Assembly: GCA_944362765.1 (NCBI GenBank)
Contig: CALVTP010000019.1
Location: 1-32,527, forward strand
Source: an uncultured Clostridia bacterium
Lineage (GTDB): Bacteria > Bacillota > Clostridia > Christensenellales > DTU072
Direction of reading: 5' to 3'
DNA: 32,527 bases
Part shown: piece after piece, positions 1-7,688 of the stretch
Layout: each line of letters begins with the position of its first letter
Numbering within the stretch: the first letter of the stretch is position 1
Notes under the pieces: generated by a model
The model's input: the letters and a program-made list of their open reading frames with translations, nothing else
What the model was told of the DNA's origin: nothing
Databases searched by the model: none
Made by a program: the position numbers and the translations under genes

Positions 1-70
1 CCTCCGGTTCGATTATCCTGTCCTCGTAACCGAAACGACGCAGGTATTCCTTTACTTTAACTATACTCAT
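1..70 (-). CDS. YbaK/EbsC-type aminoacyl-tRNA deacylase, N-terminus only (cut by window edge)
   Basis: Only the first 23 codons are present; the gene runs off the left edge. The visible start, MSIVKVKEYLRRFGYEDRI, resembles the N-terminus of YbaK/EbsC proteins, which typically open with MSIxxVRxxL and a 'DRIIE'-like stretch. Family members hydrolyse mischarged tRNA such as Cys-tRNA(Pro). The ATG lies 4 bases past the aspartokinase stop and no clear Shine-Dalgarno site precedes it, so translation is probably coupled to the upstream gene as the last visible member of the holA-cdaA operon. The assignment rests on a short N-terminus and is tentative. Confidence 0.5.
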   Translation of the reverse strand, partial: MSIVKVKEYLRRFGYEDRIIEPE

Positions 71-74
71 GCGC

Positions 75-1391
75 TCATGCTGCAAAAAAGGCGCCGTAAA
101 TAGCGGCAATTGCGGCGTTGTAGTCGTCGTCCTCGACGCCGATGATGATATTCAGTTCGGAGCTTCCCTGGTCGATGAGTCTTATGTTGACCCCCGCCTT
201 CCAGAGAGCCGTAAATATCTTTGCGGCGGTTCCCGGCGTATTTGCCATGCCGTGTCCGACGACGGCTATCAGCGACATCGATTCGGAAACTTCTATCGAA
301 TCGGGGTTGACCATGCCGCGAATATCGTTTAACAGCTTTTCGCCGTCGACGTGTTTGGCGCGCATATCCGAAATGACGATACTCATCGTATCGATACCGG
401 TCGGAACGTGCTCGACGGAGAGTCCGTAGCGTTCGATGACGCTTAAAACCTTTCTGCAAAAGCCGACTTCGTCGTTCATCATCGCCTTCGAAATGGTGAT
501 ATTGGTGTTGCCTTTTCTTCCCGCTATCCCGGTGACCAAGGGTCTCGAGTATCCTGAAACGTCCTTTAAAATGAGGGTGCCGGGCTTGTCGGGCGCGAAG
601 GTGTTACGGATATTTATCGGGATGCCCTTTGCCTGAACAGGGAAGACGGAGTCGGGATGCAGGACGCTTGCTCCCATATAGGAAAGCTCCCTCAGCTCCT
701 CGTAACTAAGCACTTCTATAAGCCTTGGCTCGGGGACTATTCTCGGGTCGGTCACCATGAAGCCGTCGACGTCCGTCCAGTTTTCGTAGACCGAAGCCGA
801 AACGCCGCGCGCTATGATAGCGCCGGTAAAATCGGAGCCACCGCGCGAGAATGTCTTTATCGTGCGGTCGGGAAGGCGCCCGTAAAAGCCGGGAATGACC
901 ACCCCTCTTTCCGAATGAGCCAGCCGCTTTTCGACGAGGTCGTTAGTCAGCATGGCGTCAAAGGAAGAGTCTTTCCTGAATTTGACAAGTTCCTGAGCGT
1001 CGACAAAGTCAAAGTCCAGCACCTTCGATATCAATACGGCGCTTAAGTATTCCCCGCGGCTTGCGGCAAAATCGTCCGTCGACGAACGGGCAATGCCGTC
1101 GGCGATCGCCTCGAATTCGGCGTCCCAGTCTATATGTACGTGGAGCTCCTCGGAAAGCCTTTCAAAACGCGCTTTGATCTCCGATAAAACGGCTTCTGCG
1201 CTTCCCGTCTTTTGCTGCTCGGCATAAGCCGCATACAATAAATCGGTCACCTTTGTGTCACCCGAAAAGCGCTTTCCGGGAGCCGAAACCACGATATATT
1301 TTCTTTCGGGGTCGGAGTGGATGATATTTTTGATGTTAGTTATCGAAGCTGCGGTCGCCATCGAAGTGCCGCCGAATTTACAAACTTTCAT
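75..1391 (-). CDS. Aspartate kinase (monofunctional, YclM/ThrD-like)
   Basis: Catalyses ATP-dependent phosphorylation of aspartate, the first step towards lysine/diaminopimelate, threonine and methionine. The 438-residue protein opens with the kinase motif KFGGTS (residues 5-10), followed by the SAPGKR segment and, mid-protein, a SRGGSDFTGA substrate/nucleotide segment. The C-terminal third (about 290-438) looks like paired ACT domains (VTGIAGRKGNTNITI; LIAVVGHGMANTPGTAAKIF; GSSELNIIIGV), which bind amino-acid effectors. Overall layout is closest to the aspartokinase III of Bacillus (YclM/ThrD), so lysine/threonine feedback is plausible but not readable from sequence. A GAGGAGA ribosome site lies just upstream, touching the stop of the DUF1015 gene 9 bases away. 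Having cdaA and holA in the same operon is unusual. Confidence 0.93.
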   Translation of the reverse strand: MKVCKFGGTSMATAASITNIKNIIHSDPERKYIVVSAPGKRFSGDTKVTDLLYAAYAEQQKTGSAEAVLSEIKARFERLSEELHVHIDWDAEFEAIADGIARSSTDDFAASRGEYLSAVLISKVLDFDFVDAQELVKFRKDSSFDAMLTNDLVEKRLAHSERGVVIPGFYGRLPDRTIKTFSRGGSDFTGAIIARGVSASVYENWTDVDGFMVTDPRIVPEPRLIEVLSYEELRELSYMGASVLHPDSVFPVQAKGIPINIRNTFAPDKPGTLILKDVSGYSRPLVTGIAGRKGNTNITISKAMMNDEVGFCRKVLSVIERYGLSVEHVPTGIDTMSIVISDMRAKHVDGEKLLNDIRGMVNPDSIEVSESMSLIAVVGHGMANTPGTAAKIFTALWKAGVNIRLIDQGSSELNIIIGVEDDDYNAAIAAIYGAFFAA

Positions 1392-1400
1392 GACTCTCCT

Positions 1401-2624
1401 CTATTTGATTTTTCTGCATTCCAGGTAATATCTTTTCTGTTCGGCTTCGCCTATCGAAAACGCCTTCTTGGGGAGGTTTCCGACATTGACGACGTAACCG
1501 AAAAGGTCTTCTCTTCTGAACGCCGGCATGACTATCCCCATGCCGGAGGACGCCGAAACGCACTCTTTCAGATATTTTAAATCGTGGACGTAATCGACCT
1601 CGGCGCCGGTCTGTTTAATATAGGCTTCGACCAGGCGTTGAATTTCTGTTATCGCTTCGCCGGGATTCAACGGGCATTTAATGTACTCTTCCGAGCCGTC
1701 ATAGATTATTCTGAGACGTCCTTCTCCGTACAACGCCCCTCTCAGCCGTCCGATAAAATCGTCGTCGCGCTTTTTAAAGTAGCGGTGAATGGGGCTGAAT
1801 TCCATGCCGCCGCCGTGGAGATTGACCAGTTCCACCAGCATTTTTCTTGCCGGAGAAAGTTGTGCCTCCTCCGCGGAAAGACTCTTTTTCAGCTCCTCGT
1901 AGCACACCTTAGCCGTTGCGACGGAGTGATTTCCGTCCCCTACCGCGAGCATTATACCGGCGTCGGAGCCGTACTTTTCTATCTGCCTTTCGGGAGCGTT
2001 CAACGCCTCTGTCTTTTTCAGGATTTCCTCTTCGAACTCATGCGGCACCAGCCAGCCGCGGATATGCCCGCCGCCCATATTCAATTCGAAGTCGTAAAGC
2101 TTTTTAAAGGAATCGCGGCGAGCGTAGAGCGGTTCTATTATCTCCCGCCTTTCGTCGTCAAGAAGCACCATCGCGTGGGGGGATTCTATCTCCGCTTCCT
2201 TTCTGATGGCGATACGCACGGGAAGCCGCTCCATCAAAGTGTCCTCGGTCGCGCGGATGGGAGTTTTGACTCTGTGCCAATCGTAGGCGTCCAGGTCTAT
2301 CGCCGCCATCAATCCGACGCGGGCGTCGCTTCCCACCTCTCTTTCGACCAGAACAAAGCCCTCGAATTCCTCGAAGATGCCCTCCGAAAGGTACTTTTTC
2401 ATCTCGGCTTGCACCTTCACGACCTCGTTAACGATGTCGCGCTTTAAGTAAATCTCGGGGCAGGTAAGTTTCAGCGTCGAGGGGCTGTCCCCCACAAACG
2501 CCGTTAGTTTTTCCCAATACTCCGGCGTGGAGGTGAATTGGTCGCAGGCGATTGTAGCCCACTTTTCCATGTCGACTCCTTCCTTCGGGAGCAATATTTT
2601 CGGTACGCTTACAACTTTTTCCAT
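1401..2624 (-). CDS. DUF1015 family protein
   Basis: A 407-residue soluble protein of the DUF1015 family. Supporting features are the N-terminal segment LLPKEGVDMEKWATIACDQF, the signature-like GDGNHSVATAK near residues 229-239 (other members have ADGHHRY at this point), and the family-typical length of about 400. The biochemical activity of the family is not established and I do not assign one. It starts with ATG after a GGTGAG site, 8 bases past the cdaA stop, and ends 9 bases before aspartokinase, so it is co-transcribed with both. Confidence 0.85.
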   Translation of the reverse strand: MEKVVSVPKILLPKEGVDMEKWATIACDQFTSTPEYWEKLTAFVGDSPSTLKLTCPEIYLKRDIVNEVVKVQAEMKKYLSEGIFEEFEGFVLVEREVGSDARVGLMAAIDLDAYDWHRVKTPIRATEDTLMERLPVRIAIRKEAEIESPHAMVLLDDERREIIEPLYARRDSFKKLYDFELNMGGGHIRGWLVPHEFEEEILKKTEALNAPERQIEKYGSDAGIMLAVGDGNHSVATAKVCYEELKKSLSAEEAQLSPARKMLVELVNLHGGGMEFSPIHRYFKKRDDDFIGRLRGALYGEGRLRIIYDGSEEYIKCPLNPGEAITEIQRLVEAYIKQTGAEVDYVHDLKYLKECVSASSGMGIVMPAFRREDLFGYVVNVGNLPKKAFSIGEAEQKRYYLECRKIK

Positions 2625-2632
2625 AGTCTCAC

Positions 2633-3439
2633 CTAAATCATTCTGGATTTGGTGTGAGGGGCTATCTTCAAAGTTTCGTGAAGGATGTCCCTCAACCTGT
2701 CGGGAGTGACGAAACGCCGCAATTCGCCGTGCTTTGCAACGGATATGATGCCCGTTTCTTCGGACACGATTATAGTCAGCATGTCGGTTTCCTCGGTAAT
2801 GCCGATGCCCGCGCGGTGGCGTGTGCCGAGATTTTTAGCGACGGTCTGCGACTGTGACAGCGGCAGAAAACAGCCCGCCGCCAGCACTTTATTGCCCTTT
2901 ATTATCGCCGCTCCGTCATGGAAGGGAGCGCGGGTATTGAATATGGCTTCCAGAAGAGACGCCGAGACTACGGCGCCGAGTTCCACCCCGGTGTCCAGAA
3001 TATGCTGTGCAACGGTGGTGGGAGCGATGACTATCAATGCCCCCGTGCGCGCCTTCGACATCGTCTGGCAAGCCCTGGTGATCTCTTCGACGGAGTTTCT
3101 GAGTTCCTCGTCGGACAGATCGTCGCTTTCGGCGGCGTTCCTGTCGTGAGAGGCGGTGAGGTTGAAGAAGGTGACTTTGAGGTCGGACTGGTAGACGACG
3201 GCAAGCGCCGCTATCATGAACCAGACGACGACTCCCAAAAGCGCCCTTGCGACGGGCACCGGCACTCCGAAGTATTCGTCCAAAAGCAGCACTACGACGT
3301 AAATGACAAACGCCGCGGCGTAGATAGCCATCAGCTTGACGCTCTTTTTCTTGTAAAAGAAGAAGAACATCGCGCCGAGTACCGCTGCTATCGAAAGAAT
3401 GTCTATAACCAATGTCGCGGCATTAACGGCAAGCAGCAT
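2633..3439 (-). CDS. cdaA: Diadenylate cyclase CdaA (c-di-AMP synthase)
   Basis: Membrane enzyme that joins two ATP into the second messenger c-di-AMP, which governs potassium and osmotic balance and wall homeostasis. The 268-residue protein has three hydrophobic segments in the first ~85 residues, then a DisA_N/DAC domain with the two catalytic signatures: DGA at 175-177 and RHR at 207-209 within GTRHRAGIG. Length and order match CdaA rather than DisA or CdaS. A textbook AAGGAGG site precedes the ATG. In most Firmicutes cdaA is followed by ybbR (cdaR) and glmM; neither follows here. The next gene is DUF1015, and the previous one is an unrelated-looking poly-proline membrane protein. Confidence 0.95.
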   Translation of the reverse strand: MLLAVNAATLVIDILSIAAVLGAMFFFFYKKKSVKLMAIYAAAFVIYVVVLLLDEYFGVPVPVARALLGVVVWFMIAALAVVYQSDLKVTFFNLTASHDRNAAESDDLSDEELRNSVEEITRACQTMSKARTGALIVIAPTTVAQHILDTGVELGAVVSASLLEAIFNTRAPFHDGAAIIKGNKVLAAGCFLPLSQSQTVAKNLGTRHRAGIGITEETDMLTIIVSEETGIISVAKHGELRRFVTPDRLRDILHETLKIAPHTKSRMI

Positions 3440-3448
3440 ATTTCCTCC

Positions 3449-4267
3449 TTACAGACCGTAGCCCTTGAAAATTTCATCGTCATCGTCTTTGGAGCCGCCC
3501 GATGTGCCCTGTCCGAAAGGCGGAGGAGGGGGCGGCGGGGGGGTGAAATTTCTTCTGTTTTCGGTCTGTTCCTTTTTGAGTTTTTTAAAGAGAGTAAGAT
3601 AAAGTATCAGCGCGGCGATGCCGACAAGCCCCATCATGACGGAACTCGAAACGATGTCCGAAACTTTAGCCGCGGGATCCAGGATTATCATCATAAACTC
3701 CAATACCGACAAAATGCCGCTGTAAATAAACCAAATGGCGTACAGCCTCGAATAGATGTCGAAGACGTAGTTGTCGTTTATATACCTTTCCTTGATTCCG
3801 AGGAAGCAGAAGGTGAACAAAGTCGTCAGCAATATGAAGTCCAGCCAGGAATATGAATAGACGTACACCTGAGGGGCATAAACCGCAGTCAGCGAGTAGA
3901 GTCCGACTATCAGCTTTTCCGCGGCTATCGTGTACCTTACGGCGTTGTAGTACATATTCCGGTTGAAGTTTCTCGCCCTGCCTTGCAGCACCAACGTTGT
4001 GACAATATAGATGATAAGCTCTATGATACCCCAGGAAACCACCGCCGAAAGTATGGCTATGACGTACTTGTAATAGCCCGGAAGGTTGGCGGGGTCGAAG
4101 CCTGGCACCGCCTCGGCGTACATTTCCCAAAGCTCCGCCCATATGGAGTCGAATTGCAGCATCGTCGGAATCGACGCCACAATGCAGGAAGCTATGACCG
4201 CCAGCATCCCCGACCAGGTGGGAAGTTTTCCGAGTTTTTCGTAAAATTTTTGCAGTCCTTTAAGCAT
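3449..4267 (-). CDS. Multi-pass membrane protein with poly-proline, acidic C-terminal tail
   Basis: Unrecognised 272-residue membrane protein. About five or six hydrophobic segments are visible: near residues 15-40, 68-98, 125-160, 175-200 and 210-240. The tail is hydrophilic and odd: eight consecutive prolines, then a Gly/Ser linker and an acidic DDDDE stretch ending in FKGYGL. I chose the ATG at 4265-4267 over a GTG two codons upstream because GAGGTG then sits at normal Shine-Dalgarno distance. It lies 10 bases after holA and 9 bases before cdaA, so it is made together with the c-di-AMP synthase and could be a partner or scaffold for it; that is inference from position only. Confidence 0.75.
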   Translation of the reverse strand: MLKGLQKFYEKLGKLPTWSGMLAVIASCIVASIPTMLQFDSIWAELWEMYAEAVPGFDPANLPGYYKYVIAILSAVVSWGIIELIIYIVTTLVLQGRARNFNRNMYYNAVRYTIAAEKLIVGLYSLTAVYAPQVYVYSYSWLDFILLTTLFTFCFLGIKERYINDNYVFDIYSRLYAIWFIYSGILSVLEFMMIILDPAAKVSDIVSSSVMMGLVGIAALILYLTLFKKLKKEQTENRRNFTPPPPPPPPFGQGTSGGSKDDDDEIFKGYGL

Positions 4268-4277
4268 TTTCACCTCG

Positions 4278-5267
4278 CTATATAGTGAGTATATCCTGAA
4301 AAGCCGAATTGAATGCCGTTTCGTCGGAATCCAATCCTCTTCTGTAATCGAATTCGGCGCGTTCCAATAAATCGAGCGCCCTCTTCAACGCCGCCTTGCC
4401 GTATTTTTTGGCGGCGGCGCGGTTCTTGACGACGGCAAACTCCTTCACCCCCATGGTCTCGGCAAGTTCTTTGTCCCCGAGCGGGGAGACCGCCGCATAG
4501 AAAAGCCTGCGGTATTGCGAAATCAGCAGCCTGAACAGCTGCGGGTAGGCAACGCCTTCCGATATGAAACGCTCCAGAAGCCATTTCGCCTTCGCCTTGT
4601 CCTTATCCGCCAGAGCGTTCGTCAATTCGAAAACCGACCTTTCCATCGTATCGGCGACCAGCTCCGTAACGTATTCGTAGGTTATCGCGTCTCCGTCGCA
4701 ACAGCATTTCAGTTTCGCCACTTCCGTCGCTATGCGCTCGGCGTTGCCGTCGGTGCGCTCCGCCAGCGCGTTCGCCGCGCGGTATTCTATCTTGTAAGGC
4801 TTGGAAAGTTCCTCGATGAGCTTTCTGAGCGTACCGGGATCGGGCTTTGAACAATCCACCGCCGTCATACGTTTTTTTACCGCCGGAGGCAGCCTGCCGT
4901 CAAGAATCAGCACCTTACATCCCTCTCCCGCCGAAAATACGGCGTTCCAGAGTTCGGCGTCCTGCTTGGAAAGCTCTTCTTTCGTCTCCTTCTTCCCCTT
5001 TCCGTCCTTTTTCCTTCCGTCGACGGAAACCGCCCCGCATATGACCGCAGACGGAGCGTCGAAAAAGGGCGAAACGGCGGAGACTGCGTCGAAAAGTTCG
5101 GCGACGTTCCAACCGGAATTCAATCTCCTGAGATTGAAATCGCGATACTCCTCGGGCACCTCGGCAATAATTTTGTCCGCGACAAGCCGACGCCAGTAGC
5201 CGTCGTCGCCTTCGACATAAAAAAATGAAACGCCTTTCGGGGAGAATTCCGAAGCATGTATCGCCAT
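4278..5267 (-). CDS. holA: DNA polymerase III delta subunit (clamp-loader wrench)
   Basis: Delta opens the sliding clamp within the clamp-loader complex during replication. The ~329-residue length, the N-terminal FFYVEGDDGYWRR (family pattern VYLLYGxE), the SVFELTNALADKDKAKA segment and the C-terminal LLISQYRRLFYA helix region are characteristic of HolA/YqeN. An ATG at 5282 is in frame, but a TATAAT box overlaps it, so the ATG at 5265-5267 is preferred; the protein then begins MAIHASEF. No ribosome-binding site precedes it, and the predicted transcription start is the A of this ATG. It is the first gene of the operon running to position 1. The comEC gene is just upstream, the synteny seen in many Firmicutes. 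Confidence 0.9.
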   Translation of the reverse strand: MAIHASEFSPKGVSFFYVEGDDGYWRRLVADKIIAEVPEEYRDFNLRRLNSGWNVAELFDAVSAVSPFFDAPSAVICGAVSVDGRKKDGKGKKETKEELSKQDAELWNAVFSAGEGCKVLILDGRLPPAVKKRMTAVDCSKPDPGTLRKLIEELSKPYKIEYRAANALAERTDGNAERIATEVAKLKCCCDGDAITYEYVTELVADTMERSVFELTNALADKDKAKAKWLLERFISEGVAYPQLFRLLISQYRRLFYAAVSPLGDKELAETMGVKEFAVVKNRAAAKKYGKAALKRALDLLERAEFDYRRGLDSDETAFNSAFQDILTI

Positions 5268-5273
5268 GCACGT

Positions 5274-5302
5274 ATTATACAATAAATAAAATATTATTAC
5301 AA
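5274..5302 (-). promoter_or_regulatory. Promoter of the holA-cdaA-aspartokinase operon
   Basis: On the minus strand TTGTAA (5302-5297), a 17-base spacer, then TATAAT (5279-5274). Counting the -10 box as -12 to -7, transcription would start at 5267, the A of the chosen holA ATG. Confidence 0.65.
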
Positions 5303-5317
5303 GTAAAAATGAAACGC

Positions 5318-5337
5318 TTCCCGCCGTAAGACGGGAA
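5318..5337 (-). terminator. Possible weak terminator after comEC
   Basis: Inverted repeat TTCCCG / CGGGAA with an 8-base loop lies 45 bases past the comEC stop. On the minus strand it is followed by the T-rich GCGTTTCATTTTT rather than a pure T-run, so activity is uncertain. Confidence 0.4.
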
Positions 5338-5381
5338 AAATTATCGGTTGAAAATTCAAAAGAAGCGACAAATCGTAAGCG

Positions 5382-6902
5382 TCAGGCAAGAAGCATCAGT
5401 ACAAACACCGCGGCACAAATCCCGGAAACGGTATAGCGGACGTTCTTCTTCATAAGATTTATCCCCGAGCCGAAGACTACGCCCGCCGAATAAATCATCG
5501 CCGCAAGAGACGATACCGTCGCCGTGGCGGTACTCCCCGGAAGTCCCGCAAAGATTTCCGAAAACAATATCAACAGCTCAGTCAGGTATCCGACAGACAC
5601 TAAAAGGTATCCCAAATACGGAATTAATACGGACAGGAAGGAAATCGGCACCGCCAGCATATAGATTAAGGAAGCTATCGGCACGGCTATAAGGTTTGCG
5701 GGGATGAAGTATACGGCGAAGGTACCGAACACCGAAAAGGATATTCCGATAAGCAATATGTTCGCCGAAACCGAAAGAGCAAGCGAAGCGGCAATACGCC
5801 TTAAAAGTTTGTGAACCGGTCTGAAGCCGCCCGGGCGAAGCACCCGAAACAGCGGTTTGTAAAACAAAATTATTCCTAAAACGGCGGCAAAACTCATCTG
5901 AAAACCGACGTCGAAAAGCGACCACGGCATTGTCAGCAATATGACTATCGCCGACGCGGAAAGTGCATTCAGCGCGTCAAAGCGCGCCTTCACCGACAGC
6001 GCCGACAGGAAAATCAACGCCGTTACCGAGGCGCGGATGACTCCGGGTTCGAAGCCGGTCATCAGACAATACAGCGGTAAAATGACGGCAAGAGGAAGGA
6101 GCGCCTTCTTCATCGGTCTTTTAATAAGACGCATGAAACCGTAAACCATGCCTGCCATGAATGACACGTGAAGCCCCGAAACCGACAGTATATGCGAAAC
6201 GCCGGCTCCGGTAAACGCGTCGGTAACTTCGCTCGGGATATCCGCCCTTTCCCCGATGGTAAGTCCCATGACGACAGCGGCGGAGTCGCTGCCCATATAC
6301 CTCGTCATCGTCTCGGAAAGCGCCTTTTTAAGTGACTCCACAAGTGTCAGATCTTCAAGAGCCGTCACCGTTACGAAGTCGGGTTCGGCGGTAAAGCGCA
6401 TACCTTCCCCGAGGTAGTACGCCCCTATCGAGTCGAACGGGTCGATGTCGATAAGTTCAAGGTTTCCCTGAAAGGTTATGACTTCTCCGACATTCAGCAA
6501 TTTATCCGTATACAGCTGAACGGAGCCGTTCAGCGCTTCGCCGTTGAAACTTGCGTCTTTGATGAGATATCTGCCGGAATAACTCGATGAGAGTACCTCC
6601 GACACCCTGCCGGTGACGAGACCGTATCCCGTAACGGGAGCGGCGATGGTTAAAAGGAAGTAGGTATAAAAGACGATAAGCCCCGCTGCGCCCCATCCGA
6701 AGACCAGCGCCAACAGTCTCTTTTTCCTGACTACGCCCACAATAAAAAGCGCCATGAACAGCGCCGATACCAAAAACACCGCCCACCAGGTATACCTCAT
6801 AAGCGCGGAAAGCGCCACCCCGCACATCAGAGAAACGGCAGCAAAAAATGGCGGTCGATAGTTTAAAAACTCTCTCCTTGCGCTGCCGGACGTAAACTCC
6901 AT
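5382..6902 (-). CDS. comEC: ComEC/Rec2 family DNA-channel protein, lacking the C-terminal MBL domain
   Basis: ComEC forms the inner-membrane channel for single-stranded DNA during natural transformation. This 506-residue protein has N-terminal membrane segments, an OB-like DUF4131 region (about 90-180), and the Competence core with GVSHILSVSGLHVSF (about 225-240) and the downstream SLFDVGFQMSFAAVLGI signature, then several more membrane helices to the end. Family members usually reach 700-800 residues with a C-terminal metallo-beta-lactamase-like nuclease domain; here translation stops after the last helix and only about 100 non-coding bases remain before holA, so this is not a fresh frameshift. 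The ATG at 6900-6902 is chosen over a TTG one codon upstream because of the spacing from AGGAAGGG. Many species have this short form, so DNA uptake ability is unproven. Confidence 0.88.
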   Translation of the reverse strand: MEFTSGSARREFLNYRPPFFAAVSLMCGVALSALMRYTWWAVFLVSALFMALFIVGVVRKKRLLALVFGWGAAGLIVFYTYFLLTIAAPVTGYGLVTGRVSEVLSSSYSGRYLIKDASFNGEALNGSVQLYTDKLLNVGEVITFQGNLELIDIDPFDSIGAYYLGEGMRFTAEPDFVTVTALEDLTLVESLKKALSETMTRYMGSDSAAVVMGLTIGERADIPSEVTDAFTGAGVSHILSVSGLHVSFMAGMVYGFMRLIKRPMKKALLPLAVILPLYCLMTGFEPGVIRASVTALIFLSALSVKARFDALNALSASAIVILLTMPWSLFDVGFQMSFAAVLGIILFYKPLFRVLRPGGFRPVHKLLRRIAASLALSVSANILLIGISFSVFGTFAVYFIPANLIAVPIASLIYMLAVPISFLSVLIPYLGYLLVSVGYLTELLILFSEIFAGLPGSTATATVSSLAAMIYSAGVVFGSGINLMKKNVRYTVSGICAAVFVLMLLA

Positions 6903-6938
6903 CAATCCCTTCCTCGTCGGTGTATTACTTGGTTTCAG

Positions 6939-6965
6939 GTATCCCGAATTGCTGTTTCGGTATAC
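6939..6965 (-). other. Inverted repeat between the PHP gene and comEC
   Basis: GTATCCCGAA and TTCGGTATAC form a 10-base stem with one mismatch and a 7-base loop. No T-run follows on the minus strand, so it may be a processing or regulatory hairpin rather than a terminator. Confidence 0.35.
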
Positions 6966-6968
6966 TGT

Positions 6969-7652
6969 TTAAAACTTTTTGATATTCTTGAAGATTCTGT
7001 ACCGTTTTTGCCGAAGCGCTTCGGCGAGCGCCTTTTCGTCCTTTATCTCCTCAAAAAACTCCACCCCCGCCTTGGCGTCCTCCGGCTGGTGGAAGTCGGA
7101 GCCCGCAGTGGGAAGAAGGAAGCGGCGCTTAGCGTAGGCGCTCGCGATAAAGTTTTTGTTCAGGTGGCGGAAATTTCCGTTAAATACTTCCGCGCCGTCC
7201 AAAAATTCATGCGGCAGCCGCTTCGTGCGTTCGCGGAAAGGGTGTGCCTGCACCAAAACCCAGCCTCTTTCGTCTGCAAGCCGGCGAAGAGCCCGAATGT
7301 CGACAGAAAACAGTCTTTCCCCTTCCTTTCGGAATTCCTCCGGAGTGATGCCGTAAACCAGAATTTCCGCTCCGGCGTTGTTATGCGGAGAATAGTAGTC
7401 CTTCCCGAGGGCAAGCTCCACCCCGAAAAAGCTTCTTATACCCGTCGCGCGCATCGCCTCGTAACCCTCGAGATACTTTGCCGTCTTGTCCCCGAAATCC
7501 GAGAAAAAGTCGTTTGCGATGTACTCGTTCCAATGGTTGGTGACTACGACGCCGTCGTAGCCGAGACGCCCGTACAGCTCCGCCGCATCTTCCGCCGACA
7601 CTTTGGCGCAGCGGCTGTTTCCCAATGTATGTAAGTGCATTTCCAGCTTCAT
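6969..7652 (-). CDS. PHP-domain metal-dependent phosphoesterase
   Basis: A 227-residue stand-alone PHP protein. Metal-binding motifs appear in the usual order: HLHT near the N-terminus, VVVTNHW (the TDH position carries Asn for Asp), FFGVELALG, VQAHPFRE and TAGSDFHQPED. Such proteins hydrolyse phosphoesters on small molecules or nucleic acids; the substrate cannot be told from sequence. The ATG at 7650-7652 gives MKLEMHLHT; an in-frame TTG at 7661 is an alternative. Neither has a good Shine-Dalgarno site, and the gap to the upstream 2H-HAD gene is about 36 bases, so expression probably follows from that gene. Confidence 0.82.
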   Translation of the reverse strand: MKLEMHLHTLGNSRCAKVSAEDAAELYGRLGYDGVVVTNHWNEYIANDFFSDFGDKTAKYLEGYEAMRATGIRSFFGVELALGKDYYSPHNNAGAEILVYGITPEEFRKEGERLFSVDIRALRRLADERGWVLVQAHPFRERTKRLPHEFLDGAEVFNGNFRHLNKNFIASAYAKRRFLLPTAGSDFHQPEDAKAGVEFFEEIKDEKALAEALRQKRYRIFKNIKKF

Positions 7653-7688
7653 GGTTTTCAATATTTTTATCGATTCTACCTTCGGAAT

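Noticed and set aside
5268-5282. In-frame upstream ATG for holA at 5282 (protein starting MYNTC)
   Set aside because: A TATAAT with a well-spaced -35 overlaps these codons, no ribosome site precedes them, and the ATG at 5267 coincides with the predicted transcription start.
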